From Clostridia bacterium (lineage in GTDB: Bacteria > Bacillota > Clostridia > UMGS1810), in assembly GCA_016293435.1 (NCBI GenBank), contig JAEDEG010000048.1:1-18523 (forward strand): a stretch of 18,523 bases of DNA. Direction: 5' to 3'. How positions within the stretch are numbered: position 1 is the stretch's first letter; each line of letters starts with the position of its first letter. The translations under genes were made by a program, and so were the position numbers. Shown piece by piece: positions 6,931 to 14,882 of the stretch. Below the pieces are notes generated by a model. The model was not told the DNA's origin, did no database searches, and saw only the letters and a program-made list of their open reading frames with translations.

Positions 6931-7764
6931 TCAATTCCTTATTGTTTTTTTGAACTTTAAAACATATTTGCTCATTACAGAAATTGCCACAAGCTGAATT
7001 GCCATGTTAACAACTCCCGATATGGCTCTCATACTCAGAAGTGTATTGAAGCTCACGCCCATGAGAGGAACAAGAAAATATGTGGTAGCGCCGAGATTGA
7101 GCACAACAATCTGAAAAATAACACAGGCTATTATCTTGAGCATAGTTTTGAATCCGCCCCAAGAGCACGAATTGTAGAAAAATAGGCCGTACGTAAATCC
7201 GTATAAAAATTCTACCATGGTAATCTGTGGAATAAAAGCTCCTCCCACAGGACTTATCATAAACGAAATTATATCTGCAAGTGCACCAACCATACCGCCC
7301 CATACAGGGCCAAAAAGTGCCGCGGTTATAAACACCGATATAAACTTAAATGGAATTTTGATTGCACTGCCGACTCTGAACGTTGCATAAACAGCCAAAA
7401 GAGCTGAAATAGCAATGAGAAGTGCCAAAATGCACAGAGATTGCACCGAGTTAATTTTCATGCTAAAATCCACCCCGAGTGCCGATGATAGAATCCCGAG
7501 AAACAGCGTACACAGGAAAATTCTAAGACCGAAGGACAAATCTGCCGTAAATTTTAGAAACGGCGACTTAAATATAATCAATAGTGAAATATCATCTCTG
7601 AAAAAAGCCGAATATATCTCAGCTGAGCAGAGAAATAAAAGAATGAGAAGTGCAATCAGCGACGAGATTTTTCCAAGAGAAAAAAGCCCTGTCTTTTTGC
7701 CGATAAAAACAGCAAAGACTGCAATAAGAAATACTTTGAGTGCCAAAATTAATACATCTGTCAT
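6931..7764 (-). CDS. folT: ECF transporter S component, folate-specific (FolT family), with N-terminal membrane extension
   Basis: This is a membrane protein predicted to bind folate and hand it to a shared ECF energising module (A, A', T subunits are not in this window). The canonical S-component fold starts at about residue 103 and includes the FolT-like segment LFGPVWGGMVGALADIISF (about 150-168) and SPVGGAFIP, then four further hydrophobic helices. Residues 1-100 are an extra part with about three predicted membrane segments (about 4-22, 33-50, 78-98), absent from typical FolT of about 170-190 residues. ATG 7764 follows AAGGGGA by nine T residues. Met102, preceded by a weak GGTGGA, would give a standard-sized FolT, so an internal start is possible. 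The THF riboswitch directly upstream makes folate the likely substrate rather than another vitamin. Confidence 0.88.
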   Translation of the reverse strand: MTDVLILALKVFLIAVFAVFIGKKTGLFSLGKISSLIALLILLFLCSAEIYSAFFRDDISLLIIFKSPFLKFTADLSFGLRIFLCTLFLGILSSALGVDFSMKINSVQSLCILALLIAISALLAVYATFRVGSAIKIPFKFISVFITAALFGPVWGGMVGALADIISFMISPVGGAFIPQITMVEFLYGFTYGLFFYNSCSWGGFKTMLKIIACVIFQIVVLNLGATTYFLVPLMGVSFNTLLSMRAISGVVNMAIQLVAISVMSKYVLKFKKTIRN

Positions 7765-7774
7765 AAAAAAAAAT

Positions 7775-7797
7775 CCCCTTTCCGTAAAACAGAGGGG
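7775..7797 (-). terminator. Expression-platform hairpin of the THF riboswitch, overlapping the folT ribosome binding site
   Basis: On the minus strand CCCCT and AGGGG form the base, and CUGU/ACGG an inner stem around UUU. A run of nine T residues follows and ends at the folT ATG. The right arm AGGGG is also the ribosome binding site. The hairpin can therefore act as an intrinsic terminator, as a site that hides the ribosome binding site, or both. Its left arm shares one base with an alternative helix (7797-7804 with 7819-7826) that competes with aptamer stem P1. Confidence 0.75.
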
Positions 7798-7822
7798 CTG
7801 CTACTGAAAAATTATACGGTAA

Positions 7823-7926
7823 CAGCGGATGAAGAATTGAATCGCAAGGTTAGGCAGTTGCCTACACCTATTCGTTCAGAGACTCTACTCCCATTCTCTG
7901 ACACTTAACGCTCAATTCCTGCTCTG
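7823..7926 (-). ncRNA. THF riboswitch (tetrahydrofolate aptamer, class I)
   Basis: On the minus strand the conserved core blocks of the THF aptamer appear in order: GCGUUAAGUGU, GAAUGGGA, ACGAA, and AUCCGCUG at the 3' end. These match what I recall of the Eubacterium siraeum THF-I aptamer. Stems fit: P2 GAAUUGA/UCAAUUC, P3 CAGAG/CUCUG, and a longer-than-usual P4 arm AGGU/ACCU capped by UAGGC-AACU-GCCUA. P1 closes with CAG/CUG. The aptamer starts within a few bases of the predicted transcription start and precedes folT, the usual partner. THF binding is expected to lower folT-queH expression. Confidence 0.93.
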
Positions 7927-7935
7927 TATATCGTA

Positions 7936-7944
7936 ATTATATCA
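7936..7944 (-). promoter_or_regulatory. Extended -10 promoter for the THF riboswitch-folT-queH transcript
   Basis: TGATATAAT on the minus strand is a perfect extended -10 (TGnTATAAT). No good -35 box sits 17 bases upstream, as is common with extended -10 promoters. The predicted start at about 7929 places the first base just before aptamer stem P1. Confidence 0.75.
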
Positions 7945-7983
7945 CCCATGCACAAAAAATACCATATATATTTTTACTAAAAT

Positions 7984-8745
7984 TTATTTTATTTCGTATG
8001 CTCTTTTTGCATTATTATAGGTTATATCGCTGACCTCTTCAAAGCTTAGCCCTTTGATTTGTGCTATCTTTTTTGCAATTTCTGCCACATATATGGGTGT
8101 GTTGTCCTTCCCTCTGAAGGGAACAGGGGCAAGATATGGACTGTCTGTCTCTATAAGCATGCGATTTTCGGGCACAAAGCGCACCACATCGAGGGCGGTG
8201 GATGCATTTTTGTAGGTAATGGGACCTGCAAAAGAAATGTAGAAGCCCATATCCAGAAGAATTTTTGCCGATTCCACACTGCCGCTGTAGCAGTGAATGA
8301 TGCCGCGCGCCTTGGGATGAGCCTTTAGGATATCTATGGTATCGCCCATAGCGTCACGGCTGTGAACGGTTATGGGAATACTTATCTCCTCGGCAACCGA
8401 AAGCTGGCAATCAAACCACTTGCGCTGATTTTCTCTGAGAGAATTATCATAATAATAATCAAGACCTATCTCCCCCAGTGCCACAACCTTGCTGTGAGCG
8501 CAAAGCTCCCTTATTGTGTCCATATCCTTTGGGCAGAGTGCATCGGTTTCGTGAGGGTGCACACCGGCCGATGCATATACAAAATCATATTTGTCCGAAA
8601 GCTCGATGGCAGCTATCGAGCTTGGAATGTCAAAGCCTATTTCGCAGTAGTTAGCCACACCGTTGTCTGCAAGACTTTCTATAAGTTCATCTCTCACTTT
8701 ATCAAAACGGCTGCTGCACAAATGTGCATGTGTATCAAAAAGCAT
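7984..8745 (-). CDS. tatD: TatD-family metal-dependent hydrolase (DNase)
   Basis: The product is a TIM-barrel metal-dependent hydrolase; characterised members are 3'-5' exonucleases or DNA/RNA quality-control enzymes. The metal-binding motif FDTHAHL is at the N-terminus; further signature segments are GVHPHE, ALGEIGLDYYY, ITVHSRDA, IIHCYSG and IETDSPYLAPVPFRG. Length (253 residues) is normal. I choose ATG 8745 (MLFDTHAHL), eight bases after GGAGG; starts up to 8781 would place that site inside the coding region. It has its own promoter and no partner on the transcript before the riboswitch promoter. Often found near metG in Firmicutes, but no such neighbour is here. Confidence 0.92.
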   Translation of the reverse strand: MLFDTHAHLCSSRFDKVRDELIESLADNGVANYCEIGFDIPSSIAAIELSDKYDFVYASAGVHPHETDALCPKDMDTIRELCAHSKVVALGEIGLDYYYDNSLRENQRKWFDCQLSVAEEISIPITVHSRDAMGDTIDILKAHPKARGIIHCYSGSVESAKILLDMGFYISFAGPITYKNASTALDVVRFVPENRMLIETDSPYLAPVPFRGKDNTPIYVAEIAKKIAQIKGLSFEEVSDITYNNAKRAYEIK

Positions 8746-8835
8746 AGTTTTATCCTCCATAATAAGACCTTTGTCAGGCAATGATCAAAATGTTTTTTAC
8801 ATTCCAAATCTTTTTAATGAGTTATGTATAAATTT

Positions 8836-8864
8836 ATTATACAACATTTACGCGGCTAAATCAA
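8836..8864 (-). promoter_or_regulatory. Promoter of tatD
   Basis: On the minus strand TTGATT (8859-8864) and TATAAT (8836-8841) are separated by 17 bases. The -10 is perfect and the -35 matches four of six. It leaves a leader of about 85 bases in which I see no known element. The rest of 8746-8999 is AT-rich and otherwise empty apart from the divergent promoter at 8958. Confidence 0.7.
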
Positions 8865-8957
8865 GAAAAAAGGATTTTTGTAAAAAACAGAGAAATACAA
8901 AAGTATCGAAATGTTATATTTTTGTTATTTGTGGTTATAAAGTAATTTTGTCAAACA

Positions 8958-8966
8958 TGATATAAT
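8958..8966 (+). promoter_or_regulatory. Extended -10 promoter of the epimerase-AraC operon
   Basis: TGATATAAT is a perfect extended -10 box, 33 bases ahead of the start codon. No good -35 is seen at normal spacing. A weak -35, as here, would suit activation by a regulator such as the AraC protein encoded in the same operon. Confidence 0.65.
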
Positions 8967-8999
8967 ATATGCAGTCAAGCAATAAACGGAGGAATAGAA

Positions 9000-10193
9000 T
9001 TGAACAAAGAATTTTTTGAAAAATATCACAAAGAAACAACAGATATATTGATGAACGATTTTGTTTCGTTTTGGGAAAGTACATCGTCGGATCCGATATA
9101 CGGAGGATACCTTTGCGGATTTGACAGAGAGGGAAAGCTTTTTCACGAGGACAAATCAGTATGGCAGCAGGGCAGAGGTCTGTGGATGTTTTCAAAGCTC
9201 TACAATGAGTTTGGAAAAAAACAGCTCTGGCTCGACTGCGCAAAAAGCGGATATGATTTTATAAACAAATATTGCTTTGCCGAAAACGGGCATATGTATT
9301 TCAAAGTAACAAGAGACGGCAAGCCTCTTGTTGAAAGAAGATATTATTTCTCGGAAAGCTTTGCAATAATGGGCTATGCAGAGTATTATAAGGCAACGGG
9401 ACTTGAAGAAGCAAAGCAAAAAGCAATAGCTCTCTTTGACAAGTTTGAATATTATTATACCACACCCGGATTGTTTGAGCCTAAGGTAAACCCCGAAACA
9501 CGCAAAACCAGAAGTCACAGCATTGTTATGATTATGATGAACGTGTGTCAGGCAATGCGCGAGATAGACTCCGACAAACGATATGACAAACATATTGACA
9601 ACTCACTTGACTTTATCCTGAATGTGCTTTGCAAAAAAGACAAAAAGGCACTTTTGGAGTGTGTAGCGTACGACGGCTCATTTATGAACTCGGTTGAGGG
9701 CAGACTGGTAAACCCCGGTCACTGCATGGAAACCGCATGGTTTATTATGCGAGAAGCAATTCACCGCAAAGACGCACAGCTTATGAAGGCTGCTATAGAA
9801 ATCACCGAGTGGTCACTGGATATAGGTGAAGACAAAGAAATGGGCGGTATATTCTATTTCAGAGACGTGTGCGGCAAACCCGAGACAAGCCTCGAATGGG
9901 ATATGAAGCTGTTTTGGGTTCACTGCGAGGCTCTTGTTTCGCTGCTTTATTCATATTGGTATACAAAAGATGAAAAATACATACGCAAATTTGAAGAAAT
10001 ATTCATCTATTGCAAGGAGCATTTTGCCGATGAGGGCTATCCCGAGTGGTACGGCCATCTCCACCGTGACGGAACACCCATCTCCCCCATCAAAGGCAGT
10101 GATTGGAAGGGTCCCTTTCACAATGTGCGTGCATATATGCTCATTTCGCAGCTTCTTAAATCCATTTCCGACGGAGAAAGCCTGAATTTTTAA
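9000..10193 (+). CDS. N-acylglucosamine 2-epimerase (AGE) family protein
   Basis: The AGE family interconverts sugar epimers at C2, classically GlcNAc and ManNAc, but also mannose/glucose and cellobiose/glucosyl-mannose. The protein is an (alpha/alpha)6 barrel of 397 residues, the usual length. The two catalytic histidines can be placed at His241 (NPGHCMETAW) and His374 (GPFHNVRAYM); SVWQQGRGLWMFS (about 53-65) and FWVHCEAL (about 305-312) are further family landmarks. Start TTG 9000 is six bases after GGAGGA. It is followed after nine bases by an AraC regulator. With GH20 in the same window, a role in GlcNAc or sialic acid use is attractive, but no nanA, nanK or nanE is visible, and the residues seen do not fix the substrate. 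Confidence 0.9.
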   Translation: MNKEFFEKYHKETTDILMNDFVSFWESTSSDPIYGGYLCGFDREGKLFHEDKSVWQQGRGLWMFSKLYNEFGKKQLWLDCAKSGYDFINKYCFAENGHMYFKVTRDGKPLVERRYYFSESFAIMGYAEYYKATGLEEAKQKAIALFDKFEYYYTTPGLFEPKVNPETRKTRSHSIVMIMMNVCQAMREIDSDKRYDKHIDNSLDFILNVLCKKDKKALLECVAYDGSFMNSVEGRLVNPGHCMETAWFIMREAIHRKDAQLMKAAIEITEWSLDIGEDKEMGGIFYFRDVCGKPETSLEWDMKLFWVHCEALVSLLYSYWYTKDEKYIRKFEEIFIYCKEHFADEGYPEWYGHLHRDGTPISPIKGSDWKGPFHNVRAYMLISQLLKSISDGESLNF

Positions 10194-10211
10194 TTTCTGG
10201 AGGTGACAGCC

Positions 10212-11030
10212 TTGGAGATAAAATCGTTATCTGAGCTACACGGTTTAAATTACAGTGTGGATGATATAATTTCGATAAGCCAAACAAAGGATGTAATGTC
10301 GTTTTTTAACTGTATTGGCAGTCCAAAGCCAACACATCTGCTATTGTATCTGGATTCGTGCAGTGGACAGTATACTCAAAAAGACGGTACAAAGCTCACT
10401 GCAAAAAGCGGCGATATTGTATATTGCCCCATAGGAAGTGAATATACAGTAAGCTTTTTTGATTATAACGGCGATGATTCATGCACAATAGGAATAAACT
10501 TTATGATGTTTGGCGAAAGCGGACAACCGCTTGCCCTGGCAGACAGGGTTACGATTTTGCGTGCAGACAATGCAAATTACCATTCTCTCTTTTACAAAAT
10601 GGCAAATCTCAGCCTAACAAACCCCATGAGCTTTTCAGCACACAAATCGGCATTGTATCGCATTTTGACAGAGCTCACCGAATTTAGTCGCCGAACCTAT
10701 GAGGCCAAATATTCCATAATTTCAAAGGGAATAGCTTATCTTGAGGACGACAATGCTCAGGAGCTGAGCATCAAAGAAATTTCAAAAATGTGTAATGTGA
10801 GTGAAATATATTTCAGAAAGCTGTTTAAAGAGTATTCGGGAATGAGCCCGAACGAATATAAAATAAACTCGCGCATAATAAAGGCAAAAAGATATCTGCA
10901 ATCAGACTTATCAGTGTCGGAAATATCGGAGCATGCGGGCTTCTCGGATGTATCGTATTTTGTAAAGGTATTCAGAGAAAAAACGGGTCTAACTCCCCTG
11001 CAGTACAGAAAAAGCTTAAATAACAGTTGA
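10212..11030 (+). CDS. AraC-family transcriptional regulator, partner of the AGE gene
   Basis: The C-terminal 100 residues form the two helix-turn-helix motifs of AraC (SIKEISKMCNVSEIYFRKLF and SVSEISEHAGFSDVSYFVKV, then the conserved TGLTPLQYR). The N-terminal 160 residues are cupin-like and probably bind a sugar or sugar phosphate. I choose TTG 10212, five bases after GGAGGTGA; GTG 10203 overlaps that site. It lies just downstream of the epimerase, on the same transcript, and probably regulates it. The ligand cannot be read from sequence. Confidence 0.92.
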   Translation: MEIKSLSELHGLNYSVDDIISISQTKDVMSFFNCIGSPKPTHLLLYLDSCSGQYTQKDGTKLTAKSGDIVYCPIGSEYTVSFFDYNGDDSCTIGINFMMFGESGQPLALADRVTILRADNANYHSLFYKMANLSLTNPMSFSAHKSALYRILTELTEFSRRTYEAKYSIISKGIAYLEDDNAQELSIKEISKMCNVSEIYFRKLFKEYSGMSPNEYKINSRIIKAKRYLQSDLSVSEISEHAGFSDVSYFVKVFREKTGLTPLQYRKSLNNS

Positions 11031-11036
11031 CATTGC

Positions 11037-11064
11037 AGATGCCGGTGCTTTCGCACCGGCATCT
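11037..11064. terminator. Perfect 12-bp hairpin closing the epimerase-AraC operon
   Basis: AGATGCCGGTGC and its exact complement flank the loop TTTC, starting six bases after the AraC stop codon. The stem is very GC-rich; the following plus-strand sequence is only moderately T-rich (TATTGTACTT). Position between convergent genes supports a terminator. Confidence 0.75.
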
Positions 11065-11128
11065 ATTGTACTTCAAAAGATAAAATCCGATACTATTTTG
11101 GTAAAATACAGTGTAATGTGCCGATTAA

Positions 11129-12076
11129 TCAATCAACTCTGCATCTTTTTTCGCCTGCATAAAACGCCTTGATATTTTGGCAGATTTCATCAATGCATCT
11201 TGCTCTTGCCTCCGATGCTCCCCATGCCATATGAGGAGTAAGACACACATTGTCAAGATGCATGATAGAATAAAACGGGTGTTCTTCGCCAAAAGGCTCC
11301 ACAGAATAAACATCGGATGCAAAGCCCCCGATGCTTCCGTTTTTCACAGCCTCGGCTATTGCCCTCTCATCAATAACGGCACCTCTTGCCACGTTGGAAA
11401 TTATGACATCCTTTTTCATCGTGGCTATTCTTTCTTTGCTGATAATCCCCTTTGTATTTTCGTTGAGAGGTGTATGAATCGATATGATATCAGACTCCCT
11501 GCATAGAGTATCGATATCTGCGTTTTCAAACTCCAAAGACGGAGTTCTTTTGTTTACAATAACCCTGCATCCAAGAGCTTCCGCAACTCGTGCAACCTTA
11601 GTGCCTATGTTGCCGCAGCCCACAATGCCCCAGGTTTTGCCGCTGATTTCTCTAAATATCGGAGTAAGGCAGTTTGCTACGCCGCCGGCGGTATATTGCC
11701 CATTTTGGACATAGCGCGTAAATTCTCTCATATGGTTATAGAGATACAGCACCGAAGCTACAGTGGTCTGCGCTACCGAATCGGTAGAATAGCCGACCAC
11801 ATTACACACAGCTATCCCCCTACTGCGGCAATAATTTGTATCCACATTATCAAAACCCGTGGCTGTGATACATATGAGCTTAATGCCGGTTGTATCGGGC
11901 AGGGTTTTGGCGTTTATCTTAACTTTGTTTAGAATAAGAACCTCACTGCCCGAGCAGTGAGCCTGAGTTTCTTTTGCCAAAGTGGAATGATATACGGTGA
12001 GCTCGCCTGCTTTTTTGAGCCCGTTAAGGTTTATGTCTTCTCCAAGAGTTGAGGCATCGAGCACTGTTATTTTCAT
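11129..12076 (-). CDS. D-isomer-specific 2-hydroxyacid dehydrogenase (glycerate/hydroxypyruvate reductase-like)
   Basis: The product should reduce a 2-keto acid to a D-2-hydroxy acid (or the reverse) with a nicotinamide cofactor. The Rossmann motif GIVGCGNIG is at about 150-158, and the catalytic triad is visible as Arg231 (VARGAVID), Glu260 (SVEPF) and His282 (TPHMAWG). The second beta strand ends VNKRT where NAD enzymes usually have Asp, so NADP preference is possible. Length (315) is normal. ATG 12076 follows GGAAGGGAG. It sits 40 bases after sbcC and is probably the last gene of the sbcDC transcript. Glycerate dehydrogenase is the nearest type I recognise; the substrate is uncertain. Confidence 0.88.
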   Translation of the reverse strand: MKITVLDASTLGEDINLNGLKKAGELTVYHSTLAKETQAHCSGSEVLILNKVKINAKTLPDTTGIKLICITATGFDNVDTNYCRSRGIAVCNVVGYSTDSVAQTTVASVLYLYNHMREFTRYVQNGQYTAGGVANCLTPIFREISGKTWGIVGCGNIGTKVARVAEALGCRVIVNKRTPSLEFENADIDTLCRESDIISIHTPLNENTKGIISKERIATMKKDVIISNVARGAVIDERAIAEAVKNGSIGGFASDVYSVEPFGEEHPFYSIMHLDNVCLTPHMAWGASEARARCIDEICQNIKAFYAGEKRCRVD

Positions 12077-12116
12077 AAATATTCTCCCTTCCGGACAATT
12101 TTATACTTTCATAAAA

Positions 12117-14882
12117 TCAAGCTTCTATTCTTGCGTGGCTTCCGCCTGTTTTGTCCTTTGTCACAACAATCTGATTATCTATTTTTTCTTTAAGCTCATT
12201 CACATGGGATATAATACCTATAAGCTTGTCGGAGGCAGAGAGTGACATAAGTGCACCAATTGCCTGCTCTAAGGAATTTTCATCCAGTGAACCAAAGCCC
12301 TCATCCACAAACATGGTATCAAGCTTTATGCCGCCCGACGATGACTGAACCTCATCGGACAGACCGAGAGCCAACGACAGCGATGCCTTGAAGGATTCAC
12401 CGCCTGAGAGTGTGTTGACACTCCTGACAGAGCCGTTGTAGTGATCAACAACATCGAGTTCAAGCCCGCTTTGACTGCGGTTGTTGTGAGCTTCACTGCG
12501 GCGCTTAAGCTCATACTGTCCGTTTGTCATAACCATAAGGCGGGTGTTGGCTCTTGAAAGTATGCGGTCGAAGCACGCCATCTGGATATAGGTTTCGAGC
12601 ATAATTTTTTCTTTGCCGGCAATATTGCCGTTGGCTGTGTTGGAAAGAGCTCTCACCCATTTCCATTTTTCTTCGGTAGCCTTCAGCTCGCCGCTTCTTT
12701 CTATAAGTTTGTCTCTGCACGCCGTATCGGTGCTTACAACTGCCGATATCTCCTTTATGCGTGCGGCAAGAGCAAGCTTTTTGTTTGTATATTCACTTCG
12801 CCTGCGGTCAAGCTCTAAAATATCTGTATCAGGCTTATCTGCAATCTGTTCTCTAAGAACATCGGCTCTGCCGCTCAGCGTGGCAAGATTGTCTTTAACA
12901 AGGCGAAGCGTGCTGTCTGCCTCATTATATTTTTTTTCTGCAAAACGTATGGTTTTATCAAGAGAGTCAATTTTTTGTTTTGCCTCATCACCGCTTCCGA
13001 AGGCAAGACCTTTTTTCAATCTGTCAACATTTTTCTTTTCTGCCTCGAGGCTTGCCTCATTGGCGGCAATTTCGTTTTGTATGCAGGTTTGTCTGAATTT
13101 GCGTTCTTCAAGAGCTCTTTCATATGTAGGTATGCAGGCTTCTATCTGTTTGCGCCGAACCTCTCTTTGGTTTTCTGCGCTGAGCTTTTGCGACGTGGCA
13201 GCTATCTCCTCTCGAAGCTGTTCCGAAAGCTTTGATGCAGATGAATACACATTTTCGGTGGTTTGCTTTCCGATTATGCTTTCGGCCCTGCGCTCAATTT
13301 CGTCTCTTAAAGTAATGAGCTGTCCTTTCAAAGACGAAGCATCATTGCTCCTATGATTGGCTGTTTCCACAGCTTTATCATAGTCGGCTTTGGCGCTTTT
13401 GAGTTCTGCCTCGGTTGGAGCATTTCCTGAGAGCTGTGCCGGCGACGGATGGCTGACAGAACCGCAAACCGGACACGGTGCACCGTCGGTAAGCTCAGAT
13501 GCCAACATGCCCGCCCGCTCGCTCAGATAGGCGTTTTGCATATCGTTATATTTTTGGAAAAACTCATCCTTTTCTGTTGCCGCCTTTATAAATGCCTTTT
13601 TTGCTGTGTCGTACTTTATGAGCATATTATTGTAGGTAGTAACAGAATTTTTCAGTTCAAGAAGACTTTTTTGCTTTTCTTTCATCTTTTCGAGAGTTGC
13701 TCGGAGCTGTTCGCAGTTTACTGCAGACTGCTTGTATGAATCGAGCTCAAGCTTTAGATCGGCAAGCTTTTTTTCTTCCTCTTCGGCTTTTTTGGACACC
13801 TCGTCACCTTCGGATCTGAGATCCGAAAGCTTAGCAGAGAGAGCACGGCAATATTCGGATGAGTTGTCAAGCTCCATATATCCGGGAAGCATATTTTCTA
13901 TTGTTATTTTCTCGGTTTTCAAAAGCTCTGAAGCTTTTCGATTTTCATCGGCCGATTGAAAATTGTTCTCTGCCGCAGCAAGCTTTTGATTTTCGCGTTT
14001 AATTGCGGCGGTGGTTGCGGCAAGCTCTTGTTTTGCCCGAAAAAGTTCTTCTGCCTTCCCTCTTTGCTCATTGATTAGGGCAAGCTTTGCGTCAAGCTCG
14101 TTCTGCTCTTTTTCGAGATTTTTTTCCTCTTCTTGCGACGTTTCTATAAGACTGTCGAGCAAAACGGATATTTCTTCAAAGGGCAGCTGACCGTCTTTGG
14201 CTTTTTTTACTTCAAAGCTTCTAACATCATCTTCAGGGCACAGGATACCGTCTATATATTGGCTCATACTGCTCCTGAGAGCATCATAGCGGCGGGAGAG
14301 CTCTCCCGATTCAGATTTGAGACGCTCCTGGAAGCGATTGTACAAATCGGTGCCGAAAATATCTCTGAAAATCTTTTTTCGATCCTCTGTGGATGCAAGC
14401 AGAAGTTTTAAAAAATCACCCTGAGCAATCATGGCAATCTGAGAAAACTGATTGCGGTCAAGCTTTATAATATCCCTGATGCAGGAGGTGACCTCCTTAT
14501 CTTTTGTAACTATACTGCCGTCGGGCATAGTTAAAGTAGCATTTGCTCTTTCGGTTGTTACTCCGCCGCCACTCTTTTTTGGACGTTCATATTCGGGATT
14601 GCGCACTACAGTATACGCCTTGCCTCGATACAAAAACTCAAGCTCCACAAAGGTGGGAGTTTGATCATCGGCATATTTGGAGCGAAGCATGGTTTTGTCG
14701 CGACTGTTTCCGCTGGGTTCTCCGTAGAGAGCATAGGTTATTGCATCAAAGACGGTGGTTTTGCCGGCACCTGTATCTCCGGTGATAAGATAAAGTCCTC
14801 CGGTACCAAGCCGGTCAAGCTCCAGCACTTCTTTGCCCGCGTAGGGGCCGAATGCCGACATTGTAAGCTTTGTGGGTCTCAT
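12117..14882 (-). CDS. sbcC: Exonuclease SbcC (Rad50-like ATPase subunit)
   Basis: SbcC is the SMC-like ATPase of the SbcCD nuclease, which cleaves hairpins and blocked DNA ends during repair. Walker A is GDTGAGKT (35-42); a long coiled coil runs from about 180 to 470; the zinc hook is CPVC (Cys470/Cys473), which dimerises the arms; a second coil runs to about 770; then the ABC signature LSGGESFKASLSL (from 825) and Walker B with FVDEGFGSLDE (about 858-868). All key residues are present. At 921 residues it is somewhat shorter than the E. coli protein, with shorter coils. The start overlaps the sbcD stop by four bases (ATGA), indicating translational coupling. Confidence 0.97.
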   Translation of the reverse strand: MRPTKLTMSAFGPYAGKEVLELDRLGTGGLYLITGDTGAGKTTVFDAITYALYGEPSGNSRDKTMLRSKYADDQTPTFVELEFLYRGKAYTVVRNPEYERPKKSGGGVTTERANATLTMPDGSIVTKDKEVTSCIRDIIKLDRNQFSQIAMIAQGDFLKLLLASTEDRKKIFRDIFGTDLYNRFQERLKSESGELSRRYDALRSSMSQYIDGILCPEDDVRSFEVKKAKDGQLPFEEISVLLDSLIETSQEEEKNLEKEQNELDAKLALINEQRGKAEELFRAKQELAATTAAIKRENQKLAAAENNFQSADENRKASELLKTEKITIENMLPGYMELDNSSEYCRALSAKLSDLRSEGDEVSKKAEEEEKKLADLKLELDSYKQSAVNCEQLRATLEKMKEKQKSLLELKNSVTTYNNMLIKYDTAKKAFIKAATEKDEFFQKYNDMQNAYLSERAGMLASELTDGAPCPVCGSVSHPSPAQLSGNAPTEAELKSAKADYDKAVETANHRSNDASSLKGQLITLRDEIERRAESIIGKQTTENVYSSASKLSEQLREEIAATSQKLSAENQREVRRKQIEACIPTYERALEERKFRQTCIQNEIAANEASLEAEKKNVDRLKKGLAFGSGDEAKQKIDSLDKTIRFAEKKYNEADSTLRLVKDNLATLSGRADVLREQIADKPDTDILELDRRRSEYTNKKLALAARIKEISAVVSTDTACRDKLIERSGELKATEEKWKWVRALSNTANGNIAGKEKIMLETYIQMACFDRILSRANTRLMVMTNGQYELKRRSEAHNNRSQSGLELDVVDHYNGSVRSVNTLSGGESFKASLSLALGLSDEVQSSSGGIKLDTMFVDEGFGSLDENSLEQAIGALMSLSASDKLIGIISHVNELKEKIDNQIVVTKDKTGGSHARIEA

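Noticed and set aside
8746..8999. Hidden small gene or RNA in the tatD-epimerase intergenic region
   Set aside because: Beyond the two divergent promoters the sequence is AT-rich, with no ribosome binding site followed by a sensible frame and no strong hairpin.
9000..11030. Complete sialic acid utilisation operon
   Set aside because: The epimerase and AraC genes would fit, but no nanA, nanK, nanE or transporter is in the window, and the AGE family has many substrates.
12613..13356. Plus-strand open frame of 247 codons opposite sbcC
   Set aside because: It lies wholly inside the sbcC coiled-coil region on the other strand; its Ser/Leu/Phe-rich composition is what antisense of Glu/Lys-rich coils produces.
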